NCBI GenBank assembly: GCA_026120185.1
Contig: JANUWF010001179.1
Coordinates: 1,033,501-1,097,500 of the forward strand
Source of the DNA: Voacanga thouarsii
Taxonomy: Eukaryota; Streptophyta; Magnoliopsida; Gentianales; Apocynaceae
Length of the DNA stretch: 64,000 nt
Direction: 5' to 3'
Part shown: positions 47,995 to 59,156 of the stretch, one piece after another
Numbering within the stretch: position 1 is the first letter of the stretch
Layout: every line of letters starts with the position of its first letter
The notes under the pieces: model-generated
The model's input: only the letters and a program-made list of their open reading frames with translations
The model's database searches: none
What the model was told of the DNA's origin: nothing
Program-made: the position numbers and the translations under genes

Positions 47995-50037
47995 TGTTGG
48001 ATTGTATGCCCTCTTAGACTAGGTTTCTGATGTAAAATCTAATTATTTAATAAAAGAATTTATTTTTAGAAATTGTTTATAAATTTACTTTTTGTTTGTG
48101 CACGATTTTCGTTTGGAACAGACCTATTGTGTTTAAATAAGTGATCCATGTGAATGGTGGTATTTCACAGTAAGGTATGGATCATGGGTTATTTAACACA
48201 TAAACATTTGTTCTTAACATATTGATGAGACTGGGAACCTCATCATGTTTAGGTTATTATGTTATGAATTCCAAATGGGGAATGGCTTACCTTTAGCCAG
48301 TGGGTAGTCCACTCACTTCATGACATAAGCGTATTTCGAATACGTAGAACAGGACATGTAGTAGTAGTTTCTCAAAGTACTATATGGTATAAACCCAGAC
48401 TACTACCGCTACAGCGTGGACTAGTACTCTACGACTTGAGTATGAGTTGGTGGTCTAGCGAAGCTGGAAGCATATACTTTGATTTGCTGTAGTTGAGGTT
48501 CTATCATAGGACCAATATACTTGCATGTTGGGTATGTGTGACTAGTTAGTTAAGATAGACTTATACAAGATAGTTTCTGTACCATATCGCCCCTTGTGGT
48601 TGTCCGAATGGTCTAAATTATCCAGAGCCCTGGGAAACATGACTTGGATGTTTGCTTTAGGGTAACTCCCTTGGAAAGTGGAAACACTCCAGGAAGTCGT
48701 GGATCATTGGACTAGAAGCCTAAGGATGGTAGATGTCATTTAGGGGGGTGTTAGTACACTTCTTCCTCTCTAAATGTACGGCGATGTGTAGAGGGGTATT
48801 TTAGTCATTTCACCTGTAGGTCGGAGACTTTGCGAATGCAGTATTGTCCTTGGGGTCAATATTTCCTTATGGTGATATTATGAAATATTTAAAATGCAAA
48901 ATACAGCTATATTATATAGCATGGGTATTTTGGTCATTTTAGCAGCCAAGGCGATGTGTCTTTTTGGTCCTCGGGATAGCCCGTAAGTCCTAACTATTTT
49001 TGGGTTGAGGAATTGGTCTCAGTTGAAGAGGATTTTATTTTATTTTGTTTTATTTTATTTTATTCAGGAAGTCTAATTTATTATTGGATTGGAATAAAAT
49101 AAATAAATAAATAAATACAACAGGAGTTGAGAGAAATTAATTATCTAGTTTATTTGGTTAATTAATTATTCAGGGCCTAGGTCCAGTATGAATAATTAAG
49201 AAATTAACCTGGGCTTAAACTATGGGAAATAATTAATGTTTAATTATTTATTGGGTTATTTATGTAGGCCCAAGAAATAAATAATTAAAGATTAATTATT
49301 ATGGTTCGTTTGGACTCATTAATTATTTATTGGGTTACTTATGTAAGCCCAGAAAATAAATAATTAATATTTATTATTTTGGGCCTTTTGGGTCCAAGAA
49401 AAATAATAAATATTTATCTGACCCAATAGCTTGGACCTTAGGGTTTTTTCCAGATACGGTTAAGAGGAGTTTAAGGTTAGGCCAAACTGTTTCTCAGATA
49501 ACATCCGGGTGTTTTGAAATCCCGGGGAGATGTTTATCAGAGATTGAGAGACCTAATTTAGGCCAAATATAAACAACTCTTTGAAAAGGAAAAAACCCTC
49601 ATTTCTTTCCCTAGCCTTACACACTCACGTGACTCTCTCTCTCTGGGAACTCTTGTTTTTCTCTCTCCCTTCCTCTGTGGTTTCTTCTTGTTCTTTGCTA
49701 ATCAATAGCGAAAGAACTAAGGAGTTTTAAGATCGTTCCTCTTCACCATAGTGTTCACCAACTAGAGGTTAGGCTGAGGAATATCCCGAGAGTTGGAGAG
49801 CTAAGCGTTAATGCAAACAAGGCGGAGTAGAAGGCTAGCGGGTGTTCAACCGGAAGCTCCTTCAAGTGGACAAAGCGAGGCGATTCCAGTCGTTCAATCC
49901 GCTCTTACTCAACCTAGAAGGGTTAAGGAGCGCAAATGTATGATCTTCACGCTTCCGCATGGCCTTTATGGCTCGCGTTTAGTTTTTCTCTCTGTTTTTT
50001 TTTCGTCCATGGCTCCCTATTTCTGCGTTTTCCTTCA
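47995..50037 (+). repeat. Solo LTR of the A family inserted in element C
   Basis: 2043 bp, TGTTGGATTG..TTTTCCTTCA, flanked by a perfect 5-bp target duplication TGTCC (47990-47994 and 50038-50042). It is homologous over its whole length to the LTRs of element A but in the opposite orientation. No internal sequence remains, as expected after recombination between two LTRs. Removing it rejoins the RT and RNase H coding region of C. Confidence 0.95.
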
Positions 50038-50068
50038 TGTCCAATGTTTCGGTCCTGGGTTTGACTGA
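49811..50068 (+). other. ORF conserved in A-family LTRs
   Basis: 85 codons starting MQTRRSRRLAGVQPEAPS, then QSEAIPVVQSALTQPRRVKE, then FTLPHGLYG; it runs past the LTR end at 50037. The same frame occurs in the 3' LTR of A (start at 32966) and, shifted once, in its 5' LTR (about 40761-40525), where it would stop inside the primer site. The N-terminus is basic and the middle Gln/Val-rich. No domain is recognised. It would lie at the 5' end of the element RNA as a leader ORF; whether it is translated is unknown. Confidence 0.45.
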
Positions 50069-51285
50069 TAACTACTGACCATCCCAACAGCATGACAAAT
50101 ATCTGGACGAGTACAAAGCATAGCATACATGAGACTTCCTACAGCTGATGCATAAGGAACTCGTTTCATGTATTCAACTTCATTAGGAGTTTTAGGACTA
50201 TGCTTCTGAGATAACTGAATTCCATGTCTGAAAGGCAATTGACCTTTCTTGGAATTTTTCATAGAAAATCTCGTCAATATTTTGTCAATATATGAAGCTT
50301 GGGATAAAGCTATCTGTTTATTCTTTCTATCCCGAAGGATCTGAATGCCTAGAACATATCTTGCTTCTCCTAAATCCTTCATATCAAACTGTTTACCCAA
50401 CCAACTTTTCACCAATGTTAATGTTCTTACATCATTTCCAATGAAAAGGATGTCATCAACATACAGTATGAGAAAAATCACCTTACCATCTATAATTCTC
50501 TTATAGACACAGGGTTCATCAGGATGCTAATCAAAATCATAAGTTTTAATTGCTTGATCAAACCTGATATTCTAAGATCTAGACGCTTGTTTAAGCCCAT
50601 ATATGGACCTATTCAGCTTACAAACTTTTTGTTCTTGACCTTCTTGGATAAAACCATCTGGTTGTACCATGTAGATACATTCGTCAAGATTTCCATTAAG
50701 GAAAGCTGTCTTGACGCCCATTTGCCATACTTCATTGTCGAAGTGAGCTGCAATGGATAGGAGGATTCTTATAGACTTTAGCATGGCCACAGGCGAGAAG
50801 GTTTCCTCATAGTCAATACCTTCTCGTTGGGTATAACCCTTAGCAACCAATCTAGCTTTGAAAGTTTTCACTTTCCCGTCTACTCCTCTCATTCTTTTGT
50901 AGACCCATTTGCATCCAATAGGTTTTACCCCATTAGGCAGGTCCACAAGATCCCAGACGGAGTTAGTGTACATAGATTTCATTTCTGAATCCATTGCACT
51001 CTTCCAATGGTCTGCGTCTACGTCCTCTACAGCTACTTTATACGTAGCGGGATCCTCTTCTTCCTCAAAAGAGACTACTTGAAAAGCTTCTCCATAGAGT
51101 AAGTATCTAGAGGGACGTCGAATGACTCTCTCACTACGTCTAAGCTGTGGAGGTTCCTGGACGATTGGACTTTCCTCCTCCTCGTTGACTATCTGCTGAT
51201 TCCTCAACGACTGGATTTTGAACAGGGACAGGAGATTCTTCCACTCTATGTCCCGAAGAGCCAGTGGGTATAGAAGGTGTAACAT
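50043..51285 (-). pseudogene. Reverse transcriptase of element C
   Basis: Frame 51285-50572 reads the linker (PPQLRRSERVIRRPSRYLL), IGCKWVYKRMRGVDGK, then EVWQMGVKTAFLNGNL, where the first catalytic Asp (usually QMDVKTAFL) is Gly. It then reads SIYGLKQASRS and a TAG. Frame 50481-50035 resumes with IFLILYVDDILFIGND (catalytic pair intact), the connection domain (FDMKDLGEARYVLGIQI) and RPDICHAVGMV. The lost Asp, the stop and the inserted LTR make it inactive. Confidence 0.9.
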
Positions 51286-52760
51286 CTATTTCTCTTCCAC
51301 TGGAATCTGGCATGTTAAGTGGCATAGATACAAATCCTCCACGTGAATCTTGAGTATGGGTCTCAATAACCATTTTCTTGGGATTATCTCCCTTGGTTTC
51401 TTCCAAAATAACCCTACTCTTAAATCTTCGTTCTTCTATGTACTTGTCCTCTAAGAAAATTGCATTTGTGCTTATAAATATTTTCTTATCTTGAGGACTA
51501 TAGAAGTAGTATCCCCTTATTCCTTTTGAATATCCAACAAACAGACATAAATTTGATTGTGATTCCATTTTATCCATCTTTCCCTTTAGCACATATGCAG
51601 GACAATCCCAAATCCGGATGTGTGTCAAATTAGGCTTCCGCCCATTCCACAATTCCAATGGAGTCTTAGGGACAGACTTTGATGGAACCATATTCAATAT
51701 GTATGTTGCAGTTTGTATAGCATACCCCCAAAAGGATGTACTGAGTGTAGAGAAGCCTAGCATTGTTCTGACCATGTCTAAGAATGTCCTGTTTCTCCTT
51801 TCTGCCACTCCATTTTGTTGAGGAGTGCCAGGTGCACTTAGTTGAGATAAAATCCCATTTTCTAATAAGTAAGATCTAAAGTCATGGGATAGATATTCTC
51901 CACCTTGATCTAATCGAAGTGTCTTAATGTTCTTTCCTAACTGCTTCTCAGTCTCAGCCTTAAATTCTTTGAATTTTTCTAAGGCATCAGACTTATGAGT
52001 CATTAGGTAAACATATCCATATCTTGAGTAATCATCCGTAAAAGTAATGAAATACTCATACCCACCTCTAGCTTGGACACTAATTGGTCCACATACATCA
52101 GAGTGCACTAATTCTAAAACTTCCTTTACTCTATTTCCTTTGGAAGGAAATGATCTTTTGGTCATTTTACCTTCCAAACAAGATTCGCAAACTTGAAGAG
52201 GTTCCACCTTTAAGTCACTTAAAGGACCTTTTTTTACAAGTCTTTGAATCCTATTTAGATTAATGTGACCAAGTCTAAGATGCCACAAGAGGGTCTCATT
52301 AGTAGGAGATAACTTAATGCGTTTATTAGTTTCAGTATGATATAATGAACTGTTGGTAGGTTTCAAAACATACAGATCATTATTTAAATTTCCACGACAT
52401 ATCAAAGAGTTATTCAAAAATATCTCTACTGAAAATTTATAAAATTTAACAGAATATTTTTGTTTGAATAACAAAGAAACCGAAATCAAATTTCGATAAA
52501 TGTCGGGAACATAATAACAATCTTTCAAAACCAAATATTTATTATCAAAATAAAGATAAACATCCCCAACAGCTCTTGCAGATATCACTGATCCTGTGCC
52601 AACCCTTAGAGTATGCTCTCCTTCATTGAGATGTCTGGTTACTTGGAATCCCTGCAATGAATTGCAAACATGGTTAGTGGCTCCAGAATCTACTATTCAA
52701 GTATTTGTAAAATCAACCACTAAACAAGTTTCAATGTAGGATAACTCACCAGTACCTTGC
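51180..52760 (-). pseudogene. Protease and integrase of element C
   Basis: The longest frame in the window (52657-51140, 505 codons) plus its upstream part. The protease active site IVDSGATNHVCNSLQGF lies just before 52657, after a TGA. Next come the zinc site (WHLRLGHINLNRIQRLV, CESCLEGKMTKRSF) and the integrase core, FITFTDDYSRYGYVYLM (Asp), LRLDQGGEYLSHDF (Asp) and QQNGVAERRNRTFLDM (Glu). The C-terminal region is LELWNGRKPNLTHIRIW, then KLCLF-like SNLCLFVGYSKGIRGYYFYS. The frame shifts near 51190 before RT. The DDE triad is intact, so integrase itself looks undamaged. Confidence 0.9.
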
Positions 52761-52769
52761 TTGCGTTTA

Positions 52770-53572
52770 GCTAAGTAATCTGGACACTGTGACTTCCAAT
52801 GTCCCTTCTGCTTGCAGTGGAAACATTTGCCTTTAGGCTTTTCATCCACTCTTGCTTTCTTAACCTGCTGCTTAGGCCCTTTATTATTATTCTACTTACT
52901 CTTATTTCCTCCTTTGCCCTTAGGCTTGGAAGAGGAAGATCCAGCATGAGATAGAACAAGAGCGTTGCCACTTCCCACTTTTAGGGTTGCCTCGGCCCTC
53001 TCAAGCTCCTTCATTAACTCTGTAAGAGACATCTCCATCTTGTTCATGTTATAATTAACTTTGAACTGTGAAAACATCTCTGGAAGAGTTTCTAGAGCCA
53101 TGTCAACCTGAGTCTCAGGCTTAATTTTAGCCCCTAAGACCTCTGTCACGTTAAACTGAGCGATCAATTCTAACATATGATCTCTCACGGGCGTTCCAGG
53201 TTTCATGCGCATATTCATTATGCACCTCATTGCTACTTGACGGGCCTGACGTCCTTTGTGCTCAAACATTTGCTGGAGGCTTCTCATGATGTCTGTAGCG
53301 GTTGTCATGTTCTCATGTTTTTGCTGCAACACATTTGAGATAGATTCCAAAATGTAGCAGCGAGTCATCTCATCAGAACTCAACCACTTATCATAAGCCT
53401 CCTTTTGTTCGCGCATGGACTGTTCAGTAGGCTTAGCAGGACACGGTTCAGTTAGCACATATTTGAGCTTCTCAGCAGTGAGTACAATTATGAGGTTCCT
53501 TTTCCAATCAATAAAATTTTCTCCAACCAGTTGGTTCTTTGTTAAAATTTGGAATAATGTGTTGGAAGTCAT
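52770..53572 (-). pseudogene. Gag of element C
   Basis: Starts MTSNTLFQILTKNQLVGENF at 53572; the retrotransposon capsid (UBN2-like) extends through DWKRNLIIVLTAEKLKYVL, CYILESISNVLQQKHENM and YNMNKMEMSLTELMKELE. A single TAG at 52892-52894 interrupts the Lys-rich linker. In the same frame the CCHC knuckle follows, CFHCKQKGHWKSQC (52780-52830). Apart from the stop, gag appears complete. Element A has a related gag with the same blocks. Confidence 0.9.
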
Positions 53573-54741
53573 TTTTCTGAAATTAAATAAAATAAAATAT
53601 ATGAGCCATTTATCATATCATGATGCATGATCAATATAAAATGGTATGATGCATGATCAATATGATAATATTTTAAGTAATAATAGAAACTACTATTAAA
53701 ATATGACAACCTAAAACTCTACAGTAACATGTACTTCTATATGAGATAACAATGTAACTTATAGTTAAGTCAAAATCCACAACTTAAAACCCCAAAGTAA
53801 TATGCACCTCTATAAGAGATAACAATATAACTTATAGTTAGGCCTGGACCATCCCACCAAAATTAATATATTTTGCATCTAAACGCAATATTAATTTTAG
53901 TGTTATTAATATTTTGGCCATCATAGACATTATTTGGATATTCTATAGGAAGTCCTTATAATGTCTTTGATTTAAGTGTAACCCCTATATTCAAAATTTA
54001 TTTTATTTTATAAAGTTTCCAATCCAATCACAACACCTATAGGGTAATTATGAATGAATTAAACTTAAAAAAAATAATTAAAATTTTGATGCCCAATTTA
54101 GTAACCAATAAAACGTAGCCTTCCTATAGGAAGACCATTTAAAATGGCACGAAGTAAACGTTAATTTTACTAATGGGCTAATAGGGGAGGCCAAATGTTA
54201 ATTAAAATTAACCATTTCACACTTAATTTTTTTTAATAAATTAATAAAAATATTAATTTATTTATGCATAAGTAAATAGTACCTAGAGCGGTGTTAATGC
54301 AAACTACATTCCGTTTTCTTCGTTTGTCCGCCCAGCCTCTGTTTTGATTACATTCTGTTTTCTTTTCCTTTTTTTTAATTTTAAACATAAAATTAAATCA
54401 AAATAAAAATCAAAAGGGAAACATGGAGACGTAATCCACCCCTTTTGTTACAAGACTCGATAATACTTATACATATTCACCGAATCAAAAACTACGGCCA
54501 TAAAATTATTTTTAACAGAATTAATCAAACCATTCACCATGAACATAAATGCGTCCATCTAAATTTAACCACGATTTTTATAGCACTAGATGTTAGAAAA
54601 ATTGGAGAATAAGAATCACTGTGAAAAGCTTTTGTGCTTTGGGAGATATGATTTTTTGAAAATAATTCCCCAAAATTGCCTAATCAGGTTACTAGTCGGA
54701 AGATTTCCAAAAAGCAGAGCTTTATTTGTCGTGTTTCGAGA
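53573..54741 (-). other. Leader of element C and junction with element D
   Basis: An AT-rich leader without a convincing ORF. At about 54580-54597 (TATAGCACTAGATGTTAG) the bases expected of a primer site next to an LTR start seem to have lost about nine central positions. The following sequence (54592-54740) does not match the 3' LTR of C, and by 54742 it is the additional ORF of D. The exact breakpoint cannot be read. Confidence 0.5.
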
Positions 54742-55690
54742 TTAAATCATCAATTTCATAGCCAAAAATTCAAAATTAATAGGCTCATCCTCTGACAGAG
54801 CCAACATCAATACCATCTGCATATTACTTACCGAAGTTTTGTGTCCAAAATTCGGTATGACCATGGTAAAATCCATGTAATAAAGTAGTCTCCCCATTCC
54901 GTTTAACCATTTGGCATTGCAATCACTTAAGTTTTTGAAATTCTTCCCACTAGTGAATTTGTTTTCAAATCTCTCCAATTCAAACAAATCAGAACTCTCG
55001 CGTAGCTTATTCATTTCAAAGAACTAACTCCCTCCATCTCTAATATAAAAAATTTCCGTTCAACATACGATGATCAAACTCAAAATTTACACTTCCAACT
55101 CGAGATGTGTACCACTGCACCAAAAATTCATCTCCCATTTCCTCATATCTCCCATTTCTCAAATTTGAATAAAATTCCCATATCGAGGTTGTGTAAAACT
55201 TTTCATTGACAGATAGTAATAATCCCCAGCCTGACTCAAACAAATTTAGAACATTGGCAAAATTAAAAAATGCATCCGCATCAACCTGGTAACCCACGAC
55301 AATAGTTCTATTTCTAGACACCTAATCATTATAGTCAGACTTACATTTTGGGTTAAGAAATCATGGTACCTGAATATCAGTACTTAAGATGGTTTGAGAG
55401 GTTGGTTTATCGATAGCAATTTCTTTGTCCTTTTTCTTTGCAACTAATTGATCGGCAGCAACTGATTTTTTCACCACCGTTTTCCTTTTCTTGACCTCTT
55501 TTGATTTTAATTCGGTCTCTTTATTGGATTTTGGAATTTTACCCATGCCAGATGAAGTTTGAAGGTTTGATTTTTCTGGTTTTGTTGAGAGAATGAAATT
55601 TAGAGGAGAGAAAAATATGATAGTTTTAGATTTTGAAAATGAGACAGTAGTTTGAGGGGGTTTTGAATTCGTTTGAGCTTTACAAGGCAT
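54742..55690 (-). pseudogene. Additional ORF downstream of pol in element D
   Basis: Three frames in succession. 55690-55361 (MPCKAQTNSKPPQTTVSFSK) is a Lys/Ser-rich N-terminal region with KEVKKRKTVVKKS. 55321-55040 (LNLFESGWGLLLSVNEKFYT then SIWEFYSNLRNGRYEE) and 55014-54742 (NAKWLNGMGRLLYYMDFTMV then LMLALSEDEPINFEFLAMKLMI) resemble the putative plant transposon protein domain (Pfam Transposase_32 type), whose members have a similar W..FY.NL motif and a later LLY..T..L.P block. The function is unknown. The relation to the env-like ORFs of other Sireviruses is not shown by the sequence. Confidence 0.6.
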
Positions 55691-56088
55691 TGGAGTAGAT
55701 AAGTACTATCAAGTACATTAAAAAAGGTGATTTTTCAGAGATTTGAAAAGATGTTCTGATGAAGAGAGAGAGAGAGTTTAAGGCTGAGATGGACAAAAAG
55801 CACGGATATTTAGATTTAGAAGTTTGAAGAGTTTGGGTATAGAAATTGTTCATCCGATTTGCCTGTCCAAGTCATATGTCACACGCGGCCATAGGATGTG
55901 ATAATTTTTAACTTGGAACTCAGTCTAAAGTGCCCATCCGATTTTGATATAAAGTATTTTCTTTTGAACAATAGTTTTGGTGAGGGAAGTTTAGATTCTC
56001 TTTGTCCCATCACTACATCCAAAGTCTCCATCCGAAATCAAAATTCTTCAGGGACCTGCAAGAACACACAACTAACTTCAGCAAAACA

Positions 56089-56600
56089 TTACTTACATAA
56101 TCTGATAATGCCCAATCCTCTTCTTAGATGATTGTATCTATCTTCGGCCAGAGGTTTGATGAATATATCTGCAAGTTGGTCGTTAGTGGAGATGTATTCA
56201 ACACAAACATCACCCTTAAGCATATGATCTCTAATAAAATGATGTTTAATTTTAATGTGTTTGGTTCTTGAGTGCTGAATAGGGTTTTTTGTTAGATTTA
56301 TAGCATTGGTGTTGTCATATAGAATAGGAACACATCTAAAATTAAGGCCAAAATCGAGCAAAGTATGTTTCATTCATAAAATTTGAGCACAACAACTTCC
56401 TACAGCTACATATTCTATTTTGGTTGTTGAAATTGACACACAAGCTTACTTCTTAATGTACCATGAGACTAAGGAATGTCCGAGAAATTAACAATGTCCA
56501 CTTGTACTCTTTTTTTCAACTTTATAGCCAACATAATCTGCATCTGTGTATCTTGTAAGATCAAAAGAGTTAGTTCTAGGATATCATAGATCATAATCAT
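56089..56600 (-). pseudogene. RNase H of element D
   Basis: The first block (YTDADYVGYKVEKKSTSGHC) lies near 56500-56560. After stops come SISTTKIEYVAVGSC near 56400-56430 (Glu), then the frame 56373-56089: VPILYDNTNAINLTKNPIQH (Asp), SRTKHIKIKHHFIRDHML, and the C-terminal NDQLADIFIKPLAEDRYNHL. The motifs are readable but scattered over frames with several stops. Confidence 0.85.
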
Positions 56601-56949
56601 GTGTTCTAGCCAAGTATCTAAAGATACGTTTTACAGCACATAAGTGTGATTCTTTAGTACAAGATTGGAATCTTACACAAAGACAAACCAAGAACATGAT
56701 ATTAGGATGGCTAGCAATGAGATATAAAAGACTTTCGAGCATACCTCAATACTTAGATTCATCTACCTTCTTATCATTTTCATCTTTGTTAAGCTTTAAT
56801 GAGGTGCTCATAGATGTATTAATGTGCTTTACTTGATTCATTTCAAACATTTGGAGCAGTTCTTTAGCATACTTAGCTTGATTTGGAAAGATTCCATCAT
56901 TGGTTTACTTAATTTGCAGACTAAGAAAGAAGTTGAGTTCTCCCATCAT

Positions 56950-57517
56950 ACTAATTTCAAATTCTTGCTGCAAACTTCTTACACAAGGATTCATAAGTAG
57001 CTCCAAAAATAATATCATCAACATATATTTGAACAATTAAGAGATCATCGGAATTTTCAGTTTTGATGAATAGCATGGTGTCAATCAAACCTCTTGAAAA
57101 CCCTTTTGAGAGAAGAAAGCCACTAAGTCTTTTATACCGTGCTCTTGAAGCTTGTTTTAGACCATAAAGAGCTTTAGAAAGCTTAAAAATATTATTTGGA
57201 AAATGTTCATGAGTAAAACCTAGGGGTTGTTCCACATAAACTTTTTCTTTAATGAAACCATTTAAAAAGGAGCTTTTAATATCTATTTGATAAAGCATGA
57301 AACCTTTGAAGGACGTAAAGATAAGCAATATTCTGATATATTATAATCTAGCAACAGGTGGAAATGTCTCATCATAATCTATGACATCATCTTGATTGAA
57401 TCCTTAGGCAACAAGTCTAACTTTGTTTCTAATAACAACACCATTCTCATCAAGTTTATTTCTAAATAGCCACTTGGTACCAATCACAGGATGGTCAAGT
57501 GGTCTAGGAATAATTTT
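56950..57517 (-). pseudogene. Reverse transcriptase of element D
   Basis: 57328-56957 reads MLYQIDIKSSFLNGFIKEKV with the first Asp, ALYGLKQASRARYKRLSGFL, and the catalytic LIVQIYVDDIIFGAT. The upstream finger region lies in another frame to about 57500, with stops. The part towards RNase H (56600-56950) is also broken. Catalytic aspartates are kept in the middle piece. Confidence 0.85.
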
Positions 57518-58835
57518 TCAAATTTGATTTCTTTTGAATTGATTCAATTCTTCTTGTATGACCAAAATAAAAAAATCATCACTCAATGGCACATCAATGC
57601 AATCAGATTCAATTCTTGAAAGTAAGGTAAAATTATCAATAAAATACCATTTAGTTTTGACACCACAGTTTGGATCTCCAATAATTTGCTCTTTTAGATA
57701 TTCGGTTTTGTACTTCCATTCTTTTGGTAAGCTTTGATCAACATGATCTTCAATTCTTTGCTCATTGTTTTCAGCTTGTTGTTCTTTCAATTCTTCTTCT
57801 TTGTCATGGTTGTTAAGTGATAGAGCTTTGTAATGGTCAATGCCATTTTTCTTTAAAGTACCTACATCATCATCATTTCTTCTAGTGGAATATATGTTAG
57901 ATTCGTCAAATACAATACATACTGATTCATCCACACATAGAGTTCTTTTATTGTATACTTTATATACCTTTTTGTTGGAATAGTAGCCAAGAATTATAAC
58001 CTCGTATGACTGGCTATCAAATTTGCCAAGATTGTCTTGAGTGTTGAGAGCAAAGCATTTGCATATAAAAAATTTGAAGTATGAGATAGATGCAACTTTG
58101 TCAAACATAAGTTCAAATGGTGTGTTTCTTAGAAGGGGTCTTAGCATAACTCGATTTACAATATAGCACGCTGTATTCATAGCTTTTGCCTAGAAATATC
58201 TTTGGAAGAGAATTTTCACAAAGCATTGATCTTGACATTTCTTGTAAAGTTCTATTTTTTCCTCCCAACTACACAATTTTGTTGGGGAATTTTTGCAGTT
58301 GAAAAGTTATAAGAAAAATTATTTTCATTACAGAATTTTGTAAAATTATGATTGCAAAATTCTCTACTATTGTCACTTCTAATTGAAATCAATTTGCACC
58401 CAAGGGATTGAGTAACTTTGAAAATTTAGATTATGCTTCATCTTTTTGTTCAAAAAATAAAGTCCAAGTAAATCATGAAAAATTATCCACAATACATAGG
58501 CCTACCTCTTACCACTAAGGCTAGTGGTCCTCATTGGTCCAAACAAATCTATATGTATAAGTTCAAGAGGCTTTGAGGTTGAAATTATTTTCTTGGGTTT
58601 AAAAGATATTTTTGTTTATTTTCTAAATTGGCAAGCATCATATAGTTGGTTGTTATCAAATTTCAGTTTGGGCAGTTCTCTAACGAACTCTTTTGAAGAT
58701 AATCTATTTAGTAAATCAATAGATACATGGCCTAGCCTTCTATGTCACAAATAGCCATCAACATCATTTACGGAAAGACATTTTATATTATGAGCAATAA
58801 GATCATCAAGATATAATACATAGACATTATAGATG
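57518..58835 (-). pseudogene. Integrase of element D
   Basis: The best frame, 58180-57518, starts MNTACYIVNRVMLRPLLRNT then FELMFDKVASISYFKFFICK. It continues through the C-terminal integrase region and the acidic linker towards RT. The catalytic core (58200-58700) is only readable in pieces across stops and frameshifts. A zinc-site region lies near 58730. No intact DDE can be read. Confidence 0.75.
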
Positions 58836-58839
58836 CAAT

Positions 58840-59133
58840 TTACAACAAAAATGATTTTATTACTAGAATTATCAATAATAGTGCACGAGTCTTTCTCAAA
58901 TTTGACCTTACAACCATTGCACATAATTGGCTAATGCTAAGCAAGTTGTACTTCAATCCATCAATCAACAATACTTGCTTAATAATAGTGAAAGATCCCT
59001 TACCAACATTATCTATATTGAGCATTTTCCTCTTTTTCTTATCTCCAATGGTGACAAATTCATCGTTTGTAGCTTGAATATCTTCCATTAGTGCTGCATT
59101 TCCCGTCATGTGTCTAGAGCATCCACTATCCAA
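58840..59133 (-). pseudogene. Protease of element D
   Basis: A 97-codon frame starting MDSGCSRHMTGNAALMEDIQ, the SIRE-type aspartic protease active site (DSGCSRHMTG), followed by FVTIGDKKKRKMLNIDNVGKG and the pre-integrase start LLIDGLKYNLLSISQLC. A shift after about 58910 ends the similarity. It would process the polyprotein. Confidence 0.85.
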
Positions 59134-59156
59134 AAATCACTTTGTGGCAAATGTAC

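Larger units (their letters stand above)
46023..54591 (-). mobile_element. Angela-type Ty1/copia element C, 5' LTR missing
   Basis: 3' LTR, polypurine tract, RNase H, RT, integrase, protease, gag and leader follow one another from low to high coordinates, so the element is on the minus strand. A solo LTR of the A family (47995-50037) is inserted between RT and RNase H. Gag, integrase and RT are close in sequence style to element A, and pol here is far better preserved (505 codons without a stop). No second LTR like 46023-47410 is found; beyond about 54592 the sequence passes into SIRE-type element D. Confidence 0.85.

Noticed and set aside
54645..54649. GATAT as right target duplication of element C (left GATAT at 46018-46022)
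   Set aside because: The bases before it do not end an LTR, and the flank beyond is element D and not GOT1-like host DNA; a five-base match is likely by chance.
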